The translations under genes and the position numbers were made by a program. This document shows, in pieces, positions 1-10,190 of a stretch of 64,000 nucleotides of DNA (position 1 is the stretch's first letter; each line of letters begins with the position of its first letter). A model generated the notes under the pieces. The model did not search any database. It saw only the letters and a list, made by a program, of their open reading frames with translations, and was not told the DNA's origin. Origin of the DNA: Nipponacmea schrenckii (taxonomy: Eukaryota > Mollusca > Gastropoda > Lottiidae); the NCBI GenBank assembly GCA_030562195.1, contig CM060202.1, positions 29,188,317-29,252,316 of the forward strand, written 5' to 3'.

Positions 1-755
1 ACTAATACTTGTGACCTAGACCAGTACTTCTATTGCAGAATATCTCTCATAACACCTAATACTTGTGACCTAAGCTAGTGCTTCTATAGGAGAGTATCTC
101 TTATAACACCTAATACTTGTAACCTAGGCCAGTGCTTCTATAGGAGAATATCTCTTATAATACCTTATACCTGTGACCTAAGCTAGTGCTTCTATAGGAG
201 AGTATCTCTTATAACACCTAATACTTGTAACCTAGGCCAGTGCTTCTATAGGAGAATATCTCTTATAATACCTAATACTTGTGACCTAGGCTAGTGCTTC
301 TATAGGAGAGTATCTCTTATAACACCTAATACTTGTGACCTAGGCTAGTGCTTCTATAGGAGAGTATCTCTTATAATACCTAATACTTGTGACCTAGACC
401 AGTGCTTCTATAGGAGAGTATCTCTTATAACACCTAATACTTGTGATCTTGGCCAGTTTCTCTATAAGAGAGTATCTCTTATAACACCTAATACTTGTGA
501 TCTAGACCAGTACTTCTATAGGAGTGTATCTCTTATAACACCTAATACTTGTGATCTAGACCAGTACTTCTATAGGAGAGTATCTCTTATAACACTTAAT
601 ACTTGTGATCTAGGCTAGTGCTTATATAGGAGAGTATCTCTTATAACACTTAATACTTGTGATCTAGGCTAGTGCTTATATAGGAGAGTATCTCTTATAA
701 CACCTAATACTTGTGACATAGGCTAGTGCTTCTATAGGGGAGTATCTCTTATAAG
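1..755. repeat. 54-bp tandem satellite, about 14 units
   Basis: The phrase CTAATACTTGTGACCTAG recurs every 54 bases from the window edge to about 755, with the unit ending in GAGAGTATCTCTTATAACA. Units differ by a few substitutions (GACC/GATC, AGGCC/AGACC/AGGCT). The array starts before the window. A lone diverged unit lies at 23412-23463, so the unit also exists as a dispersed sequence. No frame is open through it. Confidence 0.95.
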
Positions 756-817
756 TTATAACATCCTGAACAATATATCCATTAAACTAAGTAACTATTA
801 AATCTAAGTGTGGGGTC

Positions 818-1012
818 CCAACTTTAAGAATTCAGTGTTTAAAATAAAAAAGGGTCCTAACTTTTAAAATCCAGTATTTGAAATAAAGAGGGATCTCAAC
901 TTTAAGAATTCGATGTTTAAAATAAAAAAGGGGTCCTAACTTTTAAAATCCAGCATTTAAAATAAAGAGGGATCCCATCTTTAAGAATCCAGTATTTTTA
1001 ATATAAAGAATG
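818..1012. repeat. Degenerate ~37/75-bp A-rich tandem repeat
   Basis: TTTAAGAATTC..TGTTTAAAATAAAAAAGGG alternates with a CTTTTAAAATCCAG..TTAAAATAAAGAGG variant for about five half-units. It looks like a decayed dimeric tandem repeat next to the 54-bp satellite. Confidence 0.75.
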
Positions 1013-1854
1013 AAAGTGTAAGAATAATGGCAGGATAGTTTCATGTTTTACGATACTATCTCAGAGTAATCTGATACACGTCTACTGCCTGCTATTCTCT
1101 CACACTAGTGTAAAATTAACCATGTTTCAGCGAAATACAACACCCATAGCTTACATTCCAACTTCCGTTTGTCAGGCACAAAAGGTTAATCTACGTTGTT
1201 TTCAATGTGAGATTTTAACTTGGTGAGTTTTGTTTCGCAATTTATGTCCGTTTTTTTTTGTATTTTGTTGACGATGGGTAATTTTCATCCGAGATTATGT
1301 TTATATGATATGTGTAGGGATTACATGACATCCTCCATTACGGCTCATTGTCGTCAGTAAATTATCTGTCATTGTTTCTGTGATATGTTACACAGGAGTT
1401 ACAACATACATCTGATATTTAAAGGTTGGCTATAGCGTTAATAAAGTCTATAACAGTATTCCGTAGTGTTCGATATATTATATTTTGTCGGTTGGTGTTA
1501 TTACTATAAGAATAACAACAAAGACAGATTATATAATTGGATTGTTTTGATGTGGAACTATTGTTAGAACTGTTTTTACATCACTGTGTCTTGCATAATT
1601 TTCGAATTCTGTTTAAATTCGTTGGATACCAAAACTGTTATTTATTACTTACCGTGTTTTGTCGTGTGTGGGATATCGACTCTTTGACAATTTTCTAAGT
1701 GATGGTTTATAGTTAGTGTGTCTATTCTGGATTATTTATTTTAATGTAATTGGGATCATAACGTTTGATAGTTAGGGTACGTATGAAGTGATCCTATGCC
1801 CTTTTGAACACTTTTGCGTTTTCTTTGTCATGATACTGCTTGATTTGTGAGGAA

Positions 1855-1890
1855 CTTATTTGCATGCCGTTTGCATATTATGCAAATAAG
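1855..1890. promoter_or_regulatory. Palindromic POU/octamer-type site
   Basis: CTTATTTGCAT at 1855-1865 is the exact inverted repeat of ATGCAAATAAG at 1880-1890. Nested inside is the near-palindrome TTTGCATATTATGCAAA (1870-1886). ATGCAAAT/ATTTGCAT is the classical POU-domain octamer, here in opposed copies. It lies 2.7 kb upstream of the channel start. A 16-bp piece of the inner palindrome recurs at 60586-60601, so it may be repeat-derived rather than a functional enhancer. Confidence 0.35.
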
Positions 1891-2504
1891 ACCATGTACA
1901 CGAGATTTTAGCAGATTAATTTGCGAGAGATATTCTCTGAAAAGCATCGGAATGGAAGTTGGTATTTTGTCATTTAGAGATGAAATACTACTTTCAATTC
2001 AATCCAAATATTTTATGTGAATTTCCATGAAAAAGTCGGGGACAAGTTCAGTCAGTTAGGATATAGAAGTATAAACTGGTAGTTTTTTTCTGGTTACTAG
2101 ATGGCTGGTTTTTGCAGGGATGGTTTCAATGATCAATATGAATTAAAGGAATAGATGTTGGTATGTTTAAACAAGTTGATACTTTAATGTAATTGATTTT
2201 ATTTGTACTTTGTCTGGTCCGATATCACATTACCATACCAGTAAAATAAAAGGGACATTCGGTTTTTGTAGATCGAAAAAAGTTTTTGCTTAGATTTATA
2301 CACCCAACTGTTCTTGTCCTTGGTGAATCAATGCAGTCTTACAACGCCATGTAAAGTGTAATGTGGATGGGGGAGGGGGGCATTATTCCAGAACAACGAT
2401 AATAATTTGCTCTGTTCGAATATCTACTTATTTAACCCCATGAGTGTTAGTATGTCTCGACGTTGATCGAGAACACATGTGCAATACTTTTCTGTAAAAA
2501 TTAA

Positions 2505-2975
2505 ATAAATGGAGTTTTACGTCCTACTTTTCTACACCTCGGGCATGGGCACCATGGGCTTATGAAGACGGTACTTGTCTGTAAAACATAATTTAAAATC
2601 AATGATGATCCGATGACTGGAACACTTCAATCTTCAGATAAGTTTACAAAAAGCCTCAAAAGGCCCCTGTTTCTCTACTGACTACAATTTTAAAATATCA
2701 AATCAGATAATGATTGATAAAATGAACGTTCGCCTATTTTTTTAAAAGACGAAGATCTGTATTTTTGTGGATTTCAAATTGTTTAATCAAAACCAAAATA
2801 TTTTGAGTTGTGATGATTTCAAATCACGACAACCTGTCGGGGGATCTTTAACGTCTACTGAAGGCTGTGCACGTTATAGATCCATCGACAGATGAAAATC
2901 GCAAAAGGAGTGGGCACATGTCGCTCTCCTGGCAAAATTAGTTACAATAAAATAGGACGTAAAACTCACAAGTGT
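2505..2975. mobile_element. SINE fragments (two orientations)
   Basis: 2505-2570 carries GGAGTTTTACGTCCTACTTT and the following GGCTTATGAAGACGG, the 3' tail of the window's SINE in minus orientation. 2860-2975 carries GGCTGTGCACGTTATAGATC, GGAGTGGGCACA..CTCTCCTGGCAAAATT and AGGACGTAAAACTC, the body in plus orientation. Same family as the copies at 30835, 36813 and 46843. Neither piece has the tRNA-like head. Confidence 0.7.
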
Positions 2976-3334
2976 GGTATTTCACAATGTAAATATGACT
3001 AATGTTTATCGTATAATTTTATTTGAACAATTGTAAATTAACGACGAGGGTTTGACTAAAATTTAACTTTTGAGTACATGTACATCAAAAAATAATTTAC
3101 AAGGATTAAGTTGAGAAGGGCTCAATATTTGAACAATATTTAAAAGATATTGAACATGGGCCAAGGTGAGATGAATTTGATCATATATTGTCGGTTGTGA
3201 ACAATAGTGAGCGAGAACCAGTCGACACCAGTCCTAGTTGAACTCACCCGCCGTTACGATCATTTCATTCTTTCCAATCACCGATTATACTACTCGCTAC
3301 TTTACTGAGGATATTAAAAAACGTGTGTGACGGA

Positions 3335-3830
3335 CCTTATGTATATATAAGGTTTGAAGTTGTCTAGTCTACATACTTAGAGAAAGGTAAATTATATAGT
3401 CTTAGTTCTATAAGGAAGGTTCGTTTATCAAATAATTCATTTCTTGAATGATGGATTTTACAAATTCTATGACTATTATGTAATTTGAACAAGCTTTGGG
3501 AACTGATCTACAATCTAAGAGAAGGTAAATTACAAAAATTCCTTGTTTTTGTGGAGGGATCGGTCAGTCAATTATTGACTGAAAGATATTCACAATAAAA
3601 ACTGTATGAGATTTGAAGTTGTTTTGAGAAATTGATAAGTGTACAGGTAAGGTAGCGAGAAAGTATACTACACAAGGTCTTCACAGTTTGTCGCCGATTA
3701 AACTAGACTTGACTATACTTAGGAACATTAAAGAATCTAACAATAATTGTGTGACTATGATTACAAGTCATATATATGTAATTATTTGTGAAAATTAGTA
3801 GGTTTACAGGTAAGGTTAGAGAAGGTATAC
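3335..3830 (+). repeat. Four diverged units, each ending in a splice-donor-like site
   Basis: Donor-like sequences follow GAGAAAG|GTAAAT (GT at 3387), GAGAAG|GTAAAT (3525), TACAG|GTAAGG (3647) and TTACAG|GTAAGG (3810). Spacing is 138, 122 and 163 bases. Units 1-2 and units 3-4 are pairwise more alike, also in flanks such as GTTTGAAGTTGT and GAGAAGGTATAC. They could be tandemly duplicated alternative 5' untranslated exons of the channel gene, whose acceptor is at 4498, or simply decayed repeats. Confidence 0.35.
3342..3352 (+). promoter_or_regulatory. TATA-box candidate for the K+ channel gene
   Basis: TATATATAAGG lies just downstream of the only CpG-bearing stretch in the upstream region (3190-3290) and about 45 bases before the first GTAAAT donor-like site (3387). 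Transcription would start near 3370-3377 and be spliced to the acceptor at 4498. The motif alone is weak evidence in AT-rich DNA. Confidence 0.3.
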
Positions 3831-4064
3831 AATATTTCAGTTTGTATTGAATGGCATGACAACTATTGTACTCCCAAAAGGTCGATACATATTATATTAG
3901 TGGGTAAACAATATAAGGACAGCGAGTAGGGTGTCTTTATATAGGTAGACTCGGTCATTATTCTGTTTAGATCAGGTTAAAAGGCACTGCTGTTCTGACA
4001 GATTCCATCAAACAGAACATGACGATGTTTAGCCCGACACGAGCTGGACAATATCACATTTGTA

Positions 4065-4425
4065 TGTCACGTTCAAGGAAGGGTTTGTGCCAGATTTGTG
4101 GATCAAACCCTTTCTTTATTGTGTGATATATTACTCATTTATTCAGGGTTTTGAAATTTTTATTGACTGTTACAAGTCGGTTTCGATGAACAAATAGTGC
4201 CATAATATTCGAGCTATCCATACTCTGTCTTTATAGAATAACATATCATACCCATTCTTTATAATGCTATATTACTCATTTAATCAGGAGTTTCAAAGGG
4301 TTTAGTAACTGTCGAGAGGCGCATGTTGTACCAGATTTGTCGAGCTAGCTAAACCCATTCTTAATAATGTAACATAATATAAATAATTCATTCAGTCATT
4401 TGAATGGTTTAGTTACTGTTACCGT
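4065..4425 (+). repeat. Three diverged copies of a ~130-bp unit
   Basis: The series CCCATTCTT..AATG..ATATTACTCATTTAATCAGG followed by GGTTTAGTAACTGT occurs at about 4105-4170, 4250-4315 and 4345-4420 with increasing divergence. The first copy also contains a small hairpin, AAGGGTTTG (4079-4087) against CAAACCCTT (4104-4112). All lie in the presumed intron before the acceptor at 4498. Confidence 0.5.
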
Positions 4426-4484
4426 TATATAACTGTTTCGAGTATTTGAGATTTAAGTCTGAAGACAATCTAATGTATTGCTTA

Positions 4485-4498
4485 TTTTATCTTTCAGA
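4485..4498 (+). other. Splice acceptor before the Kir exon
   Basis: A pyrimidine-rich tract ending TTATCTTTCAG (AG at 4496-4497) lies 111 bases before the start codon. The coding exon would begin in the 5' UTR at 4498, so the mature 5' UTR is probably spliced from an upstream exon, possibly in the donor ladder at 3335-3830. Confidence 0.5.
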
Positions 4499-4608
4499 AA
4501 AGTGAAGCAGATGAAGTACGATCGTCCAGAAATGATGTAGGAATACCAATCCATTAACTTAAAAAACTAATTGAAAATTAAAGTTTTCAAGAAGATTCTG
4601 TGATAATA

Positions 4609-5694
4609 ATGCTCAACATGACTCTCTTTCCTCAAACACGGCTTGTCCGGAAAAGTGGGCGTTGTAACGTCAAAGCTTGCAACATGAAACATAGACGTCT
4701 GCAGTTCTTTTTAGACGGTTATACGTCTTTACTGGAATGCAAATGGCACTTGTTAATTTTTATATTTCTGGTGAGTTTCGTTGTGACTTGGATTTTATTT
4801 TCGTTAATGTGGTACGGCGTGTACAATTGGCATCAAAACCAAAAACGTGCCAACTCAGTGAATTGGAAACCTTGTATTCTGAACGTGAAAAACTTCGAAT
4901 CTATCATATTATTCTCCATTGAAACACAGACGACGATTGGTTACGGATCACGTGATGTGAGTGAAGAATGTTCGTTAGGAGTGTTTCTATTGGTTGTTCA
5001 AAGTATATTCGGTGCCATGTTGCAAGCTCTGATCGCTGGCACGATTCTAGCAAAAATCCAATCACCAGCAAAAAGAGCAAAAACTGTATTATTCAGCAAA
5101 CAGGCGTGTATATGTTTGGAAAATGGCGAAATGTGTTTTATGGTGCGTGTCGGAAATTTAAGACGATCTGAATTTGTGGGTGCCACCGTCCGTGCCTTGT
5201 TCCTTGCTCATAAACTAACGGCGGAAGGTGATTTCTTGCCGCACCACCTGCACGAGATGGCTATCAGTCTTCCAGAGAGCAAGGTTCAAAATCATTTATG
5301 GTGGCCAGCAACTATCGTTCATCGAATTAACGAATCGAGCCCACTATTCGGGGTCTCGCCGGAGATATTAAAAGACTCAGACTTTGAAATTGTGATTTTA
5401 TTGGAAGGGGGTATCGCCTCTACCAGCATGGCTTTTCAAGGTCGGACTTCATTCAAACCAAGTGAAATAAAATGGGGTTATCGGTTTTCCCCAATGTTTG
5501 ATCGCCGAAATCCATTCGGTTTACATCATGAAGTGAATTTTGATAATTTTGACTCTGTCCGACCGGATGCTACCACTCCGATGATGAGCGCAAGTGATTG
5601 GTACTATACAAGGCATCACGACGCAGATGGGAATAACTATGTCCGACAACGATGCGTTTCTAACGGTTCAGTTTTAGCTATGATGTTGGATTAA
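4609..5694 (+). CDS. Inward-rectifier potassium channel (Kir/KCNJ family)
   Basis: A 361-residue K+ channel subunit on one exon. Kir subunits form membrane tetramers that set resting potential. Seen in order: the Kir slide-helix entry motif KSGRCNV, M1 at about 46-70, pore helix, selectivity filter TIGYG at 109-113, M2 at about 121-147, then the cytoplasmic domain with VGNLR, SPLFG, DFEIV.LLEG and the WGYRF..MF strand. Hallmarks present are extracellular Cys89 and Cys121, the filter-stabilising Glu105/Arg115 pair and basic residues after M2 (KIQSPAKRAK) expected to bind PIP2. Start: the first ATG is 4609, after an in-frame stop at 4579 and an acceptor TTTATCTTTCAG ending at 4497; Met4 (4618) is an alternative. 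Odd: the polyamine-binding acids of strong rectifiers are replaced (Gln139, Gly191, Ala270). Subfamily cannot be assigned. The reading frame is intact with no decay. Confidence 0.95.
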   Translation: MLNMTLFPQTRLVRKSGRCNVKACNMKHRRLQFFLDGYTSLLECKWHLLIFIFLVSFVVTWILFSLMWYGVYNWHQNQKRANSVNWKPCILNVKNFESIILFSIETQTTIGYGSRDVSEECSLGVFLLVVQSIFGAMLQALIAGTILAKIQSPAKRAKTVLFSKQACICLENGEMCFMVRVGNLRRSEFVGATVRALFLAHKLTAEGDFLPHHLHEMAISLPESKVQNHLWWPATIVHRINESSPLFGVSPEILKDSDFEIVILLEGGIASTSMAFQGRTSFKPSEIKWGYRFSPMFDRRNPFGLHHEVNFDNFDSVRPDATTPMMSASDWYYTRHHDADGNNYVRQRCVSNGSVLAMMLD

Positions 5695-6163
5695 TTGTGT
5701 ACTAATCGTAAAGTTCATCGTTAAAACTTAACGACTAATATTTTGCCTTTGGACTCAAAAACAGTGCTCTAACGTTGTGGGAAGCATTTTGAATCCTATG
5801 GATATTGGGGGGGGGGGGCAAATTATGTAGTTCAAAATGTATGCACGTAAAAGATTGGATTTTGGTTTTGTATGTGCCAAAAACTGATGTAATTGAAAAG
5901 CTCGGACCATTTAAAAACTGTAAATGAAGAATTTTGATGTGCATTTTTGACTGTCTTACTTGATTTAGAACTTGAAGCTTTCAGTCCATATTTTACTATC
6001 AAACGATGACAAGCAGTTTTTCAGTGGTAATGAGAATTTTTTTTATTAGACCAATGATAGGCCTTCTTGTTTTTATCCCCACTGACGAGACTTACCATTA
6101 GAAAGCTCTAAAACAACCATAGATTGAAAAAATATGGAATTTTTTTACGACAATGCCTTTAAG

Positions 6164-6169
6164 AATAAA
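6164..6169 (+). terminator. Candidate polyadenylation signal of the Kir gene
   Basis: AATAAA, 470 bases after the stop codon, is the first canonical hexamer on this strand. No downstream GT-rich element stands out. Confidence 0.35.
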
Positions 6170-6226
6170 TAGAAAACAAGTTGGATGGTAGATCTTGGTC
6201 TCGACTATACTTTCAACTGAAGGCGT

Positions 6227-6290
6227 GAAAGAGAAACCTGATGAAAGAGAAACCTGATGAAAGGGAAACCCTATGAAAGAGAAACCTGAT
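6227..6290 (+). repeat. 16-bp tandem repeat, 4 units
   Basis: GAAAGAGAAACCTGAT is repeated four times; the third unit differs (GAAAGGGAAACCCTAT). Confidence 0.9.
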
Positions 6291-7134
6291 AAATGTTGTC
6301 AGAAAAGGTGACAAATAATGAGAATCTAATCTCTAGGCGCCCTGTTGGATTTAAAAATATATTTTTTGTTCTTTTAATTAAAATTTTATACCTTACTTGG
6401 TTTTTTCTGGTGATTAATTATTGACGAATGACACGGTTGGAGCTTCTCTAATCAATCTAGTAGACAGCAACATGATTAAAATAAACACTCCTATTTTTGG
6501 GGTTGAATTTTATTTATGGCGGAGTCTCAATACTAGTCGAGTCGTTATTTTTACCTTTCAAGCGCTGATAATCCTGAACATACTTGGATTTGAAATCTCA
6601 AATTTCAACAGTGAGATTTGTTAAACAGATGGTGAACCTTTCCTATACGTTTATCTAACGTTTCGGTATTTTCTGTTGGCGGTTACAGTCCTACATTATA
6701 TCTGAATAGAAGAACTGGTATTCCCCCTCATTATCCGCGAAAATTTAAATATACAATCTGATTAGAAAATGCTTCGTTATCAGCCCTTCAATGTAATGCT
6801 GATAAAATCGGCTGCCTCAACAAATTGATTATTACTTCTTTTAGTTTCAAGTTGATAACGTGATATACAAAAATTTATACGGATGCTTTATCGTTACCGG
6901 AAGCGCCAGATTAAGAAAGTTCACATTACAATGTAATCCTTGTAAGACATTTAGAAGTATAACTGCACATTAAGAGAGAACAATTGTTATGGAGACTTCT
7001 ATTTATTAACAACAGCACAACGTTTCATTACACATACAGGTAACGTTTTCAAGAGATAATTGGGAAACTCAATAAGTCAATAAATGTACAAAACAGACTT
7101 AATATAATTAGGGATTACCAGTTGCTCAAATATT

Positions 7135-7215
7135 AAATCAAACAATTAGAGTAACAAATCAAACAATTAGAGTAACAAATCAAATAATTAGGGTAACAAA
7201 TCAAACAATTAGATG
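7135..7215 (+). repeat. 21-bp tandem repeat, about 4 units
   Basis: AAATCAAACAATTAGAGTAAC recurs with period 21 with minor substitutions (CAAATAATTAGGGTAAC), ending in a partial unit. Confidence 0.85.
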
Positions 7216-7277
7216 ACTAAATTAGGTAAAAAACCAATAGGTGTAATCACATATAATATATAATAATGACAGGATTA

Positions 7278-7541
7278 GATGATATCCCAACAATTACTTA
7301 GGTAGTGACCAGTATCTCTATTCATGGATGGTTTGTGTCTCCTAATTTCTACTGCTTCTCTGATGGCTCTACTTTTCCATTTAGGTCAATTGGTAGCTAG
7401 TATCCTAGGCTGTGTCCATTCTATTTGATGCTTGTGGTTATTTCCTATATGTTCCGCAATAGCTGATTTGGTGTGTTCTCCTTTTTCAGTGGCTGTTTTG
7501 TGCTCTTTGATTCTGGTAGATATTGGTCTTGAGTTAACATA
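7278..7541 (-). pseudogene. Penelope-like retroelement, GIY-YIG endonuclease remnant
   Basis: Read on the minus strand, 7541 to 7278 encodes about 87 residues matching the C-terminal half of the GIY-YIG endonuclease domain of Penelope-like elements. Landmarks are RPISTRIKEHK, the SAIAEHIGNNH block, IEWTQPRIL, REAVEI with the expected catalytic Glu, and the terminal MNRDTGHYLSN..WD block. A stop codon interrupts the frame after ILATN, and the upstream GIY/YIG strands and the reverse transcriptase are absent. It is therefore a dead 5'-truncated fragment. In intact elements this domain nicks target DNA to prime reverse transcription. Identification rests on motif order recalled from the family, not on a search. 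Confidence 0.75.
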
Positions 7542-8346
7542 AAATTCCAGTGGATGCTGATATCATTAACTGTTTGTAGAAGTCAATGTTCACTTCACGA
7601 GGATGCTGATATCACAAACAAGGTACCGGGTATTTGGCTAATTCTGTTATTGGTTTGACAGCTGATAACTAGTTGGAGCTACAATTACCTTACGATTAAG
7701 GAGTCGTTTTCAACTGCTTAAGGGGAGGTAACTTCATATCTAGTATTCAGACTAAATTAAGACAAAGAGCAATAAAAATATTTTTTAAAGTTTATCGATA
7801 AGGGCTTTGCATTTTGTTGATAATTTAAATGATATCGTTGTCACAGTCAGATGACATCAGTGTTTAGCATTTTTGGAATGGCATATTTTACTGAATTTTC
7901 CATTTTATGATCATTTCGCATCACAAATTTTTGTTTTGTTTATTTCAGATATATTCTAAAATAGGATACATGAGCACTGTTTTCGCAATTATACGATCCA
8001 CGAATAGTACAGTTGAATTACCGTATAAGGATTATCATCTGAGATGAAGAATCTTCTCACTGACCTGCTGGAATGGTCAATGTTTTCTACAGTCTGTACG
8101 GTATCAACTACCCATCCAATTAAATATCCAGTACCTTCCTGCAGGCAACTCCATAATCCTTCAATGATCTGATCTATAGCTTAGCATCTCTTGTTCCGGA
8201 AAAATACAGTAGCCAACCAATCAAATTGCAAGATATTCACATCGAAAACTAAGCAGTATAATGGGACAATATTTACTGATGAAGTTTGAACCTAAGTAAC
8301 TATAAAGTTATTTAATACTTAAGCGAAATTTAGGGGTAGGAAGCTC
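7542..8346. other. Intergenic, with a small exon-like frame
   Basis: A 14-bp direct repeat GGATGCTGATATCA lies at about 7553 and 7603. An acceptor-like TTTGTTTATTTCAG (ends 7948) is followed by a 32-codon open frame to a stop at 8047 on the plus strand, with no recognised product. Nothing else is supported. Confidence 0.35.
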
Positions 8347-8608
8347 ATGAATAATGAACACAGTTTTTATGGTATACTACTCCTCAATTTAATAACACTA
8401 CGTTTCAACAATTACACTGTCCTCATCAATTGTATATCAATTATGCTCTCAGCTTATGTTATTGTTTTTGATCTCGTTATATATAGGCCTTACTCTTTTT
8501 GTTTTTAGTCTTGTTCACCTGACGATGAGTGTGTAGTTGTTGAAACGTTGTGTATTATTGTATTAAATTGAGGAGTAGTATACCATAAAAACTGTGTTCA
8601 TTATTCAT
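8347..8608. mobile_element. 262-bp inverted-repeat element (MITE or foldback)
   Basis: The left end, starting ATGAATAATGAACACAGTTT and running through ACTACTCCTCAATTTAATA, is repeated in inverse orientation at 8529-8608 with almost no mismatch over about 50 bases, then with small indels for 25 more. Both arms include ACGTTTCAACAA. The interior (8420-8528) has no coding sequence. It resembles the smaller elements at 21097, 48165 and 55389 in carrying TTGAAAC-type arms. Confidence 0.85.
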
Positions 8609-8989
8609 ATAAAGTTATTGTTCTTGTCAAACTAGACTAATTTCAACAGCTTATTTGGCTAGCATAAGGTATGAAACACTTTCGATACTTGTCACACAGA
8701 ACACTGTTTACAGCAGAATCTGGTAAGATCACAGATGATCTGAAGATAAAAACCCATCAAATTAAAATTAAAAAACAAACCAGTAAATTCCTGAGTATAA
8801 TATTTGTTTATTTTTTTCATGGATTTTTATACAAAAACAATTCTTATTTATATTTTAAATGATGATCCTCATATATTTCTTGATTACCTAATACCTTCAA
8901 GGTATGCTACCTCTTAGAATGACCAAAATATTGAAGTTTTTTTAACTTGGCCAAAATAATTTGTTTTTCAGTGGATTTACTTTGTGTCA

Positions 8990-10190
8990 AACCTATTCAA
9001 CAGAATATCTCTATAATCTAATAAATTTTCAATAATTACTTAGTTTAATAGATATATCATTTTATATAGAGATTCTATTCTTTAGTCATGACACCTGGTA
9101 AGTCTAACTGATGAATATATACTCTTATTGACTAAGTTTGAAACTTTAAAATTATGTCACTTATAAGAATTAATATACCTTTAAAGTGAAATCCTTTAAT
9201 TTTACATTTGGATTTATAACATCATTAATACCTGGAGTAAATTTTAAATTTATGTTGTGACCTTGGCATTGAAAGAGGGATGTCCATATCCTTTATATCC
9301 GAAATAAACTTATAATCTTAAAATATACATTTAAAAAAAGGGGACATATTTCAGACTATATTACCCTCTACATATGAAACTACATTTGGTTTCTTACATA
9401 GAAATAACACACACTGTTACAATGGTGCCTAAATGAATGTAGAACCATCTAGAAGTATAAAAACAGAATCTAAAACATGGTGTTTCTCAGAGTTTCTCCC
9501 AAAAAAATCTTCAGACAACTGACCTATCATATTGGATATATTGTATAATGTTATAAGGAGTTTTAATTACTATACAAGCGATGAGACAATTGTACATCAT
9601 TGAGAGAGAATCATATAACAGATTACACATATATATGGTGATAAAATAGATTTGTCTCCCTTGAATGCAATATGGTTATAAATTCCTTTCTAAATGCTTT
9701 AAACAATTTAAGATTATTCCTCTGTGAATTCATCTAATTAACATTAAGTATTAAGCAATAACATTGACATTAATGTCTACTTTTAAATGGGTTTTCGTTT
9801 CTAAACTGATGCTGCCCAAAATAAATGACAGGCATCATAGCAAAGGACAATTTTTATTACCAGGAATTTAACATGGTTGGTATAATTCTAAAAGAAAACT
9901 AACCCTCACTGACTGGTTATCTAAGACTATATAAAGTCTTTAAAAAAAAAGAATGCTACACAAATTTAAGGTCTTTAACTTAGTCAATTAAGGGTATATA
10001 TTCATCAGTTAGAATTATAAGGTGTCATGACTAAAGAAGACAACAGTATACGCTACTAAGGGTATTTCAAACTTACTTAGTTTAATGGATTATTACTTAG
10101 TTCAACCTATTATAACTTAGTTTTATAGATTTAAAGGAATATAGAGGGATTCTGTCCTATAGTTTTGACACCAGGTGGCAGGTCCACTGA
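8990..10190. mobile_element. Nested foldback MITE copies
   Basis: TTAGTCATGACACCTGG with AACTGATGAATATATACTCT (about 9083-9140) recurs inverted at about 9970-10040 (GGGTATATATTCATCAGTT, AAGGTGTCATGACTAAAG). A direct partial copy lies at 10075-10180 (TTCTGTCCTATAG, TTTTGACACCAGGTGGCAGG). The parts match the family at 13545, 40150, 53075 and 58315. The sequence between holds no gene. Confidence 0.65.

Larger units (their letters stand above)
1013..3334. other. Non-coding upstream region of the K+ channel gene
   Basis: No exon with credible splice sites or codon content was seen. It is AT-rich and contains the octamer palindrome at 1855-1890 and SINE fragments at about 2505-2570 and 2860-2975. 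Around 3190-3290 there is a more CpG-bearing stretch just upstream of the TATA-box candidate, which could be promoter-proximal. Confidence 0.5.
5695..7134. other. 3' UTR of the channel gene and intergenic DNA
   Basis: The first clear AATAAA after the Kir stop is at 6164-6169, giving a 3' UTR of about 0.5 kb. 5805-5818 is a G run. A 16-bp repeat lies at 6227-6290. The rest is AT-rich; the 67-codon open frame at 6421-6624 has no splice sites, family resemblance or coding-like composition. Confidence 0.5.

Noticed and set aside
4600..4608. Start of the Kir frame at GTG 4600
   Set aside because: GTG is not a normal start in animal nuclear genes. ATG at 4609 follows in frame after an upstream stop, so the coding region is taken from 4609.
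7949..8047. Plus-strand terminal exon (IYSKIGYMSTVF.. to stop)
   Set aside because: The acceptor is good but only 32 codons are open and nothing links it to the complete, intronless Kir coding region upstream; kept only as a remark.
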